A stretch of DNA of 64,000 nucleotides, taken from Metallyticus violacea (lineage: Eukaryota; Arthropoda; Insecta; Mantodea; Metallyticidae). Both the position numbers and the translations under genes were made by a program. The stretch covers positions 5,223,001 through 5,287,000 of the forward strand of contig CM060831.1 in assembly GCA_030762175.1 (NCBI GenBank), written 5' to 3'. Under the pieces are notes generated by a model. That model was given only the letters and a program-made list of their open reading frames with translations. It had not been told where the DNA came from and made no database searches. Below are positions 55,840-64,000 of the stretch, one piece after another (position 1 is the stretch's first letter; the number at the start of each line of letters is the position of its first letter).

Positions 55840-56815
55840 TGTTACAAGTGCGCTATGCATGCGCTAGATGGCGATTATAAGCAGAGTATGTAATAAAATG
55901 ATAGTGTTCGTTTGTTGTCGTGAAGATAAAGACTTGGACAAGATGGACTTGTGGAAGGAAGGCACGTACACTATAGTAAAAAATGAATGTCTAACGCGAT
56001 ATGTGGTCAAGAAGACGGTTTCCAACTGGGCTAATAGGTTCGTCAGCAGGCAGGCTGATCGTCCGTCACATCGCGGTCTCCCAGGTACATTGAAAGTGCT
56101 TATGGCTGATTTTGATGATCCGAAATGTCAGACAGACCTCGGCAGCGCAATCCTGCGCACCATAATTCATGACGATTTGATTATGAAAACGGCGTGCGCA
56201 CTTGAGTTTCACGATACTTGACGCAGGCACGTAAGGACAAAAAAGTTGAAGTGTTTTTCGGCTACTGGAAATGCAAGAATAATGAAGATTCGAATATTGT
56301 GGTGATTGGTGACAAGTCATGGTGTCACTATCACACACCAGAGAACTAAGTCAATCCATGCAATGGAAACATCCAGGGAGTCCCCTGCTGAAGAAATTTC
56401 GTGCTGGTCCACTTTCAAGCAGATGATCGCATACTTTTGAGACACTTCAGGCTTATTGCTAATGGACTGGCTTTCTTAAGGAACGTCTGTCAACAGCGAG
56501 ACAGCTTAGATGCAGGATTCAGCAACGGCGAAAGAGGAAGTGATCGATATGTCAATGTCCGACCTCACACAACACTTTGACCGCAAAGTTAGCATTGCTG
56601 GGTTCTTTGTTGCATCCACCATATTCACCGGATCTCGTTCCGTATGATTATGTACGTATTATTCGACAACAACGAGGAAATTCAGGCAGCTGTCCACTAG
56701 CGGTGGTGTAATACTCCCAAACAACTGTTTCGCGGAAAATGATAACGTTGCGTAATAAATGGTGGTACAAAGAGCTACTGTTGTAAAGCATTTCCGATCG
56801 ATCCTCATATAAATA
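55840..56815 (+). pseudogene. Mariner-like transposase relic (MLE-F)
   Basis: Open at first (55868-56221): MIVFVCCREDKDLDKMDLWK, then VVKKTVSNWANRFVSRQADR, an N-terminal domain. Later VVIGDKSWCHYHTPEN-stop (about 56302-56348) is the first catalytic block (GDES/GDET in live copies), then QWKHPGSP in another frame. RPHTTL (about 56556) is what remains of DNARPHT. LLHPPYSPDLVPYDYV (about 56610-56660) is the third catalytic block with its aspartate kept. The HDN aspartate is not found. It is a different lineage from MLE-A. Confidence 0.75.
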
Positions 56816-56819
56816 CTTA

Positions 56820-57040
56820 AATCATTTACTAACTTTACAAGCTGCGACTCTCTTTTATCCTGTTGCTGCGGAAAAGATAAAATTATAGTATCAGTGTAAT
56901 CAATTAAGATGCATATTGTTCAATCTGCTGGTTAACAAGGAACATTGTGTTTCATACAAGCGTCGAACTTTAAAACGTCTTTATATTATTGCAAGTGGCT
57001 TGCTTAACAATGTAAAACTAAGTGTAGAGGGGGGGCAGAA
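56820..57040. other. Unassigned sequence
   Basis: Short spacer before the pogo-like element; ends in a poly-G run (57029-57036). Confidence 0.4.
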
Positions 57041-57041
57041 A

Positions 57042-57748
57042 CCGTATTTTACTAATCTAATGCGCATTCGAATGTAATGCGCACCAAATTTGAAACTTAA
57101 AATCATAAAAAATTACATGTTTTTGCACGGTGTCTTAGATATAAGCCCTTCTACTTCATAAAACAATAAGAACATACAATTTATGTTACATCTTGAGGGT
57201 AAAATCCATCACTCGTGCTGTTGCCAGGGCATTTGGCTCAGGTCAAAGAAGAAAAAGTTATTTCTTATGGTGTCACTAGTCACAGGTTGCCTGTTCTTCC
57301 TCCTTTCAAGTACGAATTCCAAAATGTCAGGAGGTCTTCCTTTGCGAGGTTCAGTGCTTTTCTTTCTACTAGCTTTAGTTGCAAACAATGTCAATTTCTG
57401 TTGCCGCCACAAGCAAACATTGCTGTCAGCTACCTTGAACTCTCTTCCGGCCTTTCTGTTACTATTTTTTCAGCATACTTTACGCTTAAAAGTAACATCA
57501 TAGAATGTTATTCTCTGTTTGTCCGCCATTTCGTGACTATCAACTATTCAAACGCTCTATGCATCAATAGCCAACAATAAGTGTAACGAAGTCGAGAATT
57601 GCAGCTATGCATTATGACGTAATAAACGGTAAATTTGAATAAAGTTACCGGCGAACTACTGAACGGATTTGCACTTGAATCTAATGCCCACCACAATTTT
57701 GAATGCTACTTTTTACACAAAGTGCGCATTAGATTCGCGTAAATACTG
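57042..57748 (-). mobile_element. pogo-like non-autonomous element with inverted ends
   Basis: The left end reads CCGTATTTTACTAATCTAAT and the right end, reversed, reads CAGTATTTACGCGAATCTAA; both continue into TGCGCA. The right end abuts TA (57749-57750) and the left abuts AA where TA is expected. The word AATCTAATGCGCA occurs at the left end with a second close copy (AATGTAATGCGCACC) 17 bases on. At the right end there is an inverted copy plus a nearby direct copy (AATCTAATGCCCACC). The total length of 707 bp holds one coding relic on the minus strand. Inverted ends plus a CENP-B-like domain indicate a pogo/Tigger-group element with its DDE part deleted. Confidence 0.8.
57185..57540 (-). 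pseudogene. CENP-B-like DNA-binding domain of a pogo transposase
   Basis: The minus strand reads MADKQRITFYDVTFKRKVC, stop, then GREFKVADSNVCLWRQQKLT, SRKKSTEPRKGRPPDILEFV and LERRKNRQPVTSDTIR. This follows pogo-type N-terminal domains, whose pattern is a psq-like helix-turn-helix (SYxxxFKxKVxxxAxxxGNRxAxxxFxVxxxxVxxWRxQK) and a linker into the Tc5/CENP-B half (LExxVLEFVxERRxxxxPVTxxxIR). The catalytic DDE domain is missing; the protein ends in F-rich and non-homologous sequence. One internal stop kills the frame. If expressed it could at most bind the element's ends. Confidence 0.72.
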
Positions 57749-57835
57749 TACATTTTGCATGCTAAGACATAATCAACACTTACTCAAGGATACCATGTAG
57801 ATTTTAATAATTTCCAATCACGTTTTGAGGTTATA

Positions 57836-58122
57836 CACTGGGTGGCCGAGGCCGCCAATAAGAGAAATTGTGTGCGGGAGGTCTGGGGTTCGGTTCCCAC
57901 TAGGACAGTTCTCTCCGAATGAGTTTTTTTTTTTTTCCGCCTTTTCCTCAATCCATATAAATGGCAAATGCCAGGGAGGTACCCTAAACTTAACTCTGGA
58001 ACGTTTTCTTCCTTTAAAAAATTTTCTTTCCCAATTTATAATTTTATCTCATATATCGTCAGTGTTCACCGCCTGTGATGCCTCAATAGTTAAAACGGGC
58101 GTTAAACACTATTCAAAAAGTG
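57836..58122 (+). mobile_element. SINE-B copy (plus, full length)
   Basis: It starts GGGTGGCCGAGGCCGCCAAT, has a B box GGGTTCGGTTCCC and a poly-T run. The centre is CCTCAATCC...AAATGGCAAATGCCAGG, and the tail is GTGTTCACCGCCTGTGATGC...GGGCGTTAAACACTATT. No clear target duplication was found. The frame 57825-58133 is a shadow. Confidence 0.9.
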
Positions 58123-58129
58123 TAAGTAT

Positions 58130-59220
58130 ATAGTATGTAGAAACATTGATGGTGGGTCTACGTTGATAGACAAGTTAGTATGACCACAGGAATCGTCATA
58201 GGGGTATGTAAACAGAAGAGGTTAATACCATTACTCGGGAACAAGATGTATAACCGGGTGGCGTGTCAGTGCTGGCAGCCATTCTCGCGACATAAATACC
58301 AACAAACACGACTCTATTGGCGATCGTTCCACCTCCACAAGTTGTCGTTTTTCTTCCCAACTGACACACGATGTTCAAGTGTTCACTCCAAGTATTTTGT
58401 AAGTGACAAGTTTGTTGTCCGGTAGACTTGATTTATCGCGGTTTGGACCAGTCAATAACTCTCAAGTGCGCTCTTAAGAGTTGTGCTTTGTTGTCTTGCA
58501 AAGTGCTCAAGTTACTGCGCCAAGTTTCTAATTGAGAATCTGTTGAACCCACAGCTTAGAGCGCAGAACAAGAACACGATCCCTTTGAGGTAGAATGGCT
58601 CACTAGATCATCTTATCCGGGAAAACTTTCATCGCACTTTCGTTTAGTTTTCATCGTAAGTTTACTAAATCGCGCTCTCTTCTTGACATGGACATTCCAA
58701 ATATCTATAAAATAATTTAAGGAGGTTTTAATGAAGAATTGTGTGTTTTTTGCAGAAGAAATATATAAAAGTTTAACTGGTACCTTTAACTATGAAGGAA
58801 GATCTACTTAGGAGCGAATTATTTTTAGCTTGAGTTCGTAATGAAAGAAAATCACGTCATTCGCTATTTCTGTTTTGAAAGCCAGCAGTATTTCTGTCTT
58901 TTAGGGAATTTCGAACGGATGTGGCTATTATGGTTACCAATGAAAAGATTTTTGAAAATTTTCTTCAAATCTCCATCGATCCTCTATCTACCAGACACCA
59001 AAAATGATGATGAAAAAAACTATATATATAATATAAAATAAAAATAAAAATAAAGTAACACTATTAACAAAGTAACAAATTAACAGTAATTATAATAGTG
59101 GAAAAGGATAAAACACTAAGAAAAGTCACACTTAAGATCGCTATATTTCGGACTCGTGGAGTCCTTCTATGGCAAGAAGACAAGTGACGGTGATAAAAGT
59201 AAATATTGAGTATTGAAGGT
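58130..59220. other. Unassigned sequence
   Basis: A short GC-richer stretch at 58250-58440 has open frames on both strands (58180-58425 +, 58196-58378 -) without known motifs. Nothing else is recognised. Confidence 0.4.
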
Positions 59221-59223
59221 AAC

Positions 59224-59225
<2 letters not shown>

Positions 59226-59274
<49 letters not shown>

Positions 59275-59292
59275 TATGCCAACTTCCGATGA

Positions 59293-59335
<43 letters not shown>

Positions 59336-59336
59336 T
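59226..59336. repeat. Facing (AAT)n and (ATT)n runs
   Basis: A run of AAT units (59226-59274) is followed after about 17 bases by a run of ATT units (59290-59336). The two are complementary and could fold into a hairpin with a stem of about 45 pairs. The short frame across it encodes only a poly-I run. Confidence 0.92.
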
Positions 59337-59395
59337 TAGGCGCATATACATATTTCCCTCCCTAAGATGTGAAATGAATTGTTTAAACATATATG

Positions 59396-60180
59396 CGAGG
59401 ACTGTTAAATAAAGAATGATCGCAGGTATAATTTCTTGCGCTAACATTTAACTTACAATATTTTATTTGCTTAATGCGTAATGTAAACGTGGTACTAGTT
59501 TCACTGTTGTCACTTTCTGTTCCTGGTAGAGGTGTGCACATTGAAACATGTTCAGTTCCGACTACAGCAAATTGGAAGAGATATTCACTAAGTCGACTAA
59601 TAATATACTACTCCGAAATTCTGCTTTTTGTCTTCATCTAAGGCCTATGCACAGGTCGAAGATAGTTTAAAATGTTTAAAGGGCGGAGAATGAAGATGGG
59701 CCTTCGCTCCAGTTTGTGTTCTAACAGAAAAAAAATTAACACCACTGCTGTCATTGTGAGAGAGAATCATTAAAAACATAATGTTTGGAATTGTGATCAT
59801 ATCATTGTTAATTTCTTCCTTAAAGAAACGCTAATAGCATTTGTGATATGCTCGAAATTGCATAGTATTGCTCTCGAAATTTTGTTTCCACATCCAGTCA
59901 ACCGTGGGCTACCCAGAGATGACATCTATTTCCAACAAGATGGAGCTCCAGCTCACTTGTGCAGAATGTCGTCAGCACTTAGACCGGGTTTTCCACAACG
60001 GTGGACTGGCAGAAGAGGTCACATAGAGTGGCCAGCAGATCCCCGAAATTGTCGTCTTTGTACATTTTATGTCAGTAAAAGTCAGTAGTATAATGAGAAA
60101 GACCCAACAACTTAAAAGATCTGGAGTATAGAATAATAGAAGCGGCTCAAGATATTCCTTAAATGGTTTCTATGATCGAC
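59396..60180 (+). pseudogene. DDxD transposase relic (MLE-R3)
   Basis: Its leader begins CGAGGACTGTTAAATAAAG and matches MLE-R2. The N-terminal coding part (about 59550-59760) matches MLE-R1 in decayed form. Further on (59843-60088) comes DIYFQQDGAPAHLCRMSSAL then RWTGRRGHIEWPADPR. The pattern QQDGAPPH ... RWIGRRGPIEWPPRSPDL is shared by a mariner-related group whose second and third acidic residues lie about 41 apart. The region after WPADPR is lost, so the third catalytic residue is missing. Joining of the N-terminal part and the QQDGAPAH part into one element is inferred from position. Confidence 0.7.
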
Positions 60181-60239
60181 TGCCACATTCTCAAACAACT
60201 GAAAACTTAGTCGTTGAATTAGCTTTTTGTTATGGAAGG

Positions 60240-60400
60240 AGCATTTTACTATTCACTACACATTCATTAAACCGGAAATAGAAAAAGTCTGTATTATAGT
60301 CCTCAGTATACAGCTATCCCCTACGCCACTGAACCACATACTTCAAAAGTTATTTAGGGGACTTTAACTAACCTCATACTGTAGCGAAATATAAGAAAAT
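60240..60400 (+). repeat. Repeat shared with 38.2 kb
   Basis: CTCAGTATACAGCTATCCCC, CCACTGAACC and AAAAGTTATTTAGGGGACTT recur in order at 38310-38395. It directly follows MLE-R3 and may be a separate old element. Confidence 0.45.
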
Positions 60401-60404
60401 ATCA

Positions 60405-61470
60405 GGATAAATGTTTAAATAATTTCGCAAACAGAATTTCATTAAAACACATTGATTGCACGAGAACATCACTTCGAAAAAGTCCAGTAAATTGGAATTC
60501 ATCATGAAATAAAAATAATTTTGTGTGCAAAGTAAAATTTGAGAAGTTAGAAATCATCGACTTGCGTTCAGGTGCAGACGCAGGTAAAAACAAATCAATA
60601 ACTCCCTGTGTAAAATTTACTGTACTACCAATATCATACTCAGATAAGTTAGGTCCGTTCCGATTTATTTGATACCATTGTCGTCGCGTTCGTATTTTTG
60701 CCACTAATGCTGATACATGTTATGGAATGTCTTTTGTCTACATACGAAGTGGAACATTTGGCCGCCAGGCTTGTCTTCTGGACATACAGCGCCAGTTGTA
60801 GTCTCCAATGTAAATAACTAAATGGACTAATCTCTCACAAAGTCTTATTTATAAACTCGAAAAGAGAAGCGCTGATCAATTTCGACGCAGTTGAAGCCTT
60901 GCCAACTTCTCCGGGGGTATAAACAACTTGCAAACTAACGAAAGCATCATCTCCATGGTAACGTAATGGCACGCTTAAGGAAATCACAGCAGTCCGAATG
61001 GCGTTTCCATGGAGACATGAAATGGGAGCATAGGAGCTGTTCAAATAACAATCTCATTGCATTGTTCGCATCTTCTGCTCTACCACTATCTACCTACATG
61101 TATAAATTTCTTACAGGTTTTTATGAAACATTTTCCTTAAGCAGCGGTGCTATTTTTAGAATGGCATTGTTGATATTTTTCGCTAACATCTAGTAGTATC
61201 GACGCCATCTTTCTGTGAATGAAACACGTGGGCTATGCCACAAACAATTATGTCCAAATTTCGTAAATCTATGATAATCTCTAGGTTATTAAATATATTT
61301 GAAGCATTTTTATTAAAATTGTTGTACTATCCTTTACAGGGGGATCAAATTGTGTTCCTACCGCAAACCATCAACATCATCTTCGTTTTTCAATGCAGAA
61401 TTGAATTCATTCGGCATGGGTAGAAAATTTCCAGGTAAGTAATAGTCGCTTCTAGTATTAGTTATAGAAT
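60405..61470. other. Unassigned sequence
   Basis: Frames at 60402-60704 (-, 100 codons), 60835-61044 (-) and 60966-61193 (+) have no recognised motif. Nothing else is supported. Confidence 0.4.
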
Positions 61471-61477
61471 ATGCATA

Positions 61478-62722
61478 TGAGAGGCGTTCTAAAAGTTTTC
61501 GGTCTGTCTGAGAAAACACAAGATTTAGGAGAATATTTTTTCATGTGTAAAAATAGTCACCTATAAATCAATATATTTAGTCCTACGACTTTCCAACATT
61601 TTAATGCCCGTAGTAAAATAAAATTTGTCCAACTGTGAAAAACAAGCGTCTGTCTCGGCTTCAACCTCGTCACTTGATGTGAATCTTCGTCCACCCAGCT
61701 ATTTCTTCAGGTTTCAGAACAAAAAGTAATCGCTGAGAGCCAAATCCGGTGAATATGGCGGATGTGGAAACACTTGGAAGTGAAGGTCATTCAGTTTTGC
61801 AGCAACAATTCCAGACGTGTGTGAGAGGGCGCATTTGGATGATGGAAGAGAACTTTCGTTTTCGCAAAGTGTGGACATTTAGCCTGAATAGCATCCTTCG
61901 GTAGTGAAGCGTAATACTCCACGGTGATGGTTCTGCCCTTCTGCCGGTAGTCTACGAGCACTACAGCATAGGAGCGTCACAAAATCGTAGCCAAGACTTT
62001 TTCTGCAGATGGAACCGTTTTCTCTTTCTTTTGTGCACTTTTACCTGTTGCCACCCGCTGTTTGGACTGCTCTTTCGTTCATGGTGTGTAGTGATGAATC
62101 CAGTTTCAGCTACTGCAATGAAACGTCAAGAAACATATTGGAATTGCGTTTAAATAAGTCTAAACGATTACTCGAATGCATTTTTGGTACATTTTTAACG
62201 AACTATTGAGCAGAAAACTTTCTCATATTCAAAACTTCATGTAAAATGAAATGGACACGGTCTTTGCAATGTCAGCTAACGGACGTACCGTTAATCTGCG
62301 ATCATTGAGCATGGCATTGTGAATTTTTGTCACAATCTCCACGGTGATAGCAATTTTCGCCCTAAGAGCTCATCTTCAGTTGATGTACGACCACGCTTAA
62401 TTTCAACAGCCCCCTTTTTAACTGTCGAAAATGAAGGGAAGAATTCTTTAATGTGGAATTTAACTCCTTTTGTATTTCTATTACGGTTAAACTCTTCAAA
62501 ACGAGGTACTTTATCACAGTTCGTATCTCAGTTTTTATCCATTTTTGTAAAAAATGTTAACACTAGTTTGTTTACACGATCGTCACAAATAAGTGGCTAC
62601 AATTAAGGGTCTGAAACTTTGCAGCGCGACACCTAAAGGATGATACTTAACGATTATCATAGTAATTTGGCAATATTCATGAAACCTCTGAGTAGGTCGA
62701 GAACGTTTTGAACATCCCTTGA
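61478..62722 (-). mobile_element. MLE-E2, near full-length mariner (dead)
   Basis: Same family as MLE-E1: the two share the C-terminal region (TCACTTGATGTGAATCTTCG on the plus strand), the YSPDL region and the untranslated end. The left terminus reads TGAGAGGCGTTCTAAAAG. A reversed, diverged version (GATGTTCAAAACGTTCTC) lies at about 62696-62722, giving a length near 1245 bp. The minus-strand transposase has many frameshifts and no long open frame. The KTVPSAEKV-type and FKRG-type blocks are only partly readable. Confidence 0.75.
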
Positions 62723-62730
62723 AAGATACC

Positions 62731-63311
62731 AATTTTTAATGTAGTTTCCGTTTACTTCAATACATTTCTCACATCTCTGGTTTAACATTTAAATTCTCTT
62801 AAAAATAATGCAAGGGCAAGGTATACTCTTCATTGACTTCAAGGAGAGGAACACCACAGTAAATAGGGAGTACTATGCTGGCCTACTGCACAGACTACGT
62901 GCTTCCATCAAAGAGAAAGGGCGAGGAAAGCTGAGTGGTGGTATACGCCCTTCACGACAGCGCACCTGTGCTCACAGCTCTTGTTGCAGAGCAAGCTTTA
63001 GAAATGTGACTTCAAGGAGATCGATCATCCACCCTACAACCCATATATAACTCCCAGTGATTATTTTCTCTTAAATTCAAAATGGACCTCCGAGGAAGGA
63101 GTGTAACGGAGAAGTGATGGAGGCTGTTTATACCCATTTTCCAGCAAGACTTCTGACTATTTTTATTGAGGGGGGGGCTTTGAAATGTTCATTAAAAGAT
63201 GTGAGAAATGTATTGGAATAAAGGAGTAACTATATTGAAAAGTGAAATGTAGTTTTTGTCTTTATCATTCCTACAAAATGATTAGGCCGGAAACTTATGG
63301 ACCTACCTTCG
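62731..63311 (+). mobile_element. MLE-A6, rearranged copy (minus 3' piece then plus 3' half)
   Basis: Bases 62731-62797 match, in minus orientation, the 3' untranslated part of MLE-A (AATACATTTCTCACATCT against CATTACACTTCTCACATCT in MLE-A4). From 62808 the sequence switches to plus-strand MLE-A (GGTATACTCTTCATTGACTT) and runs through HDS-type and DYF regions to a complete 3' terminus GGAAACTTATGGACCTACC, ending before TA at 63312-63313. Bases 62808-63050 are open but the later coding part is frameshifted. The 5' half and 5' terminus are absent. This fold-back structure suggests an aberrant transposition or repair event. Confidence 0.75.
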
Positions 63312-63319
63312 TAAAAGGG

Positions 63320-64000
63320 AAACTTCCACATACACACCAATCATTCCTTTTTGAACATTACGCTTTATTGTGCAGCACGTCTGACATAAATTACCTGCTT
63401 CAAGTAAATTAATGACGTGGCCGGAAGGTAAATCATATATCCGATAGAATGAACATCGTAACAATGACGCATGGCCTATGACATTCATTCCCCGCCCTTC
63501 TTAGGTCGGCCATGAATCAACTGGATGCTGTTTAAAACATACGAAGAACTGTTAGAGAGAAGAAATGATTACATATTGTGTGGTCACGTTTTCAATGTGA
63601 AAAATTGCCAACAGTGCAACAGCTGTATCGTTTCCATAGCTCACTACGGTATTATCGTTATTATCAGATTCATGGATCGATATCAAAGAGAATGTTCCGC
63701 CGATGTTCTGGGATCGACTCTAGGCCGGGCACACCGTCATAAAAAGAACGAAAAGCTGTTCTTCTGCTATAGAAGTGCGACGTCATAATCCTGTCAGTTT
63801 AATCCCCCATTTCAAACGGGGATTCTACCGCTCCGATGCCCCCTGGAATGACGTCACTGGCGGACAAAGGCTTGGCATACATATGTACACTTGTTGGACT
63901 TGAGCGCCACTGGAGAGGAAATTAAAAGCCGTTGATGGAAACCGTAACATGTCCATTATCTTGACAGAAGTGAAGGCTTCAGGCTGTGTTCCGCGCTTCG
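63320..64000. other. Unassigned, more GC-rich end of the window
   Basis: The region from about 63660 to 64000 is visibly richer in C and G than most of the window. The plus frame 63525-63788 (87 codons) is cysteine-containing (C-x8-C-x2-C-x2-C near residues 19-34) but I cannot assign it. It could be the edge of a host gene or another element lying beyond the window. Confidence 0.35.

Noticed and set aside
59064..59282. Minus frame with a run of isoleucines
   Set aside because: It is simply the translation of the (AAT)n array.
1..64000. CRISPR arrays, operons, bacterial promoters or phage genes
   Set aside because: No direct repeats with unique spacers, no clustered long frames and no ribosome-binding sites; everything indicates a eukaryotic nuclear genome.
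1..64000. LTR retrotransposons or endogenous viruses
   Set aside because: I found no long direct terminal repeats, no aspartic protease or integrase motifs and no gag-type zinc knuckles; the RT motifs present are of non-LTR type.

Overview
This is a eukaryotic nuclear window with no host gene that I can recognise. It is AT-rich, has no prokaryotic gene order or ribosome-binding sites, has no open reading frame longer than about 195 codons, and is packed with decayed transposable elements of insect type: mariner-like, Tc1-like, piggyBac-like, pogo-like, hAT-like, several LINEs and at least three tRNA-headed SINE families. The density of old mariner relics suggests an insect with a large, repeat-rich genome, perhaps a hemimetabolous one. 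The species cannot be fixed from the sequence. Motif readings come from translating the sequence and comparing it with families known from memory; nothing was searched.

Layout. From 0.8 to 2.5 kb: a full-length but dead mariner (MLE-A1) next to a Tc1-like relic. From 6.4 to 14.3 kb: a tRNA SINE, a piggyBac-like relic, a fragment of an uncharacterised arthropod family, and four mariner relics. From 15.2 to 21.1 kb: another mariner relic, a LINE with reverse-transcriptase and C-terminal zinc-knuckle remains, and a further DDxD transposase relic. From 24 to 27.3 kb: full-length MLE-A2, SINE-B copies and a mariner relic. From 27.5 to 28.5 kb: an unusual degenerate minisatellite with a three-monomer higher-order pattern. 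From 31.8 to 40.3 kb: mariner relics, an internally deleted MLE-A and several SINEs. From 41 to 43.8 kb: a nested stack (SINE in LINE in mariner) beside an inverted second LINE copy. From 45.8 to 47.6 kb: full-length MLE-A4 and a mariner relic. From 50.1 to 52.6 kb: an inverted repeat pair enclosing a hAT-like 3' end. From 53.6 to 54.5 kb: a LINE split by a SINE. From 57.0 to 57.75 kb: a pogo-like non-autonomous element with inverted ends. From 59 to 63.3 kb: three more mariner-type elements.

How it works together. The elements record waves of insertion rather than a pathway. The MLE-A family (six copies) and SINE-A (nine copies) are the best preserved and probably the youngest. SINE-A copies have clean target-site duplications and sit inside LINE and repeat sequence. 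SINE-A most likely used a LINE's enzymes, but no intact partner LINE is present. Every transposase seen is broken by stops, frameshifts or lost catalytic residues, so the window looks transpositionally dead apart from possible mobilisation in trans. Stretches with nothing recognisable are marked.
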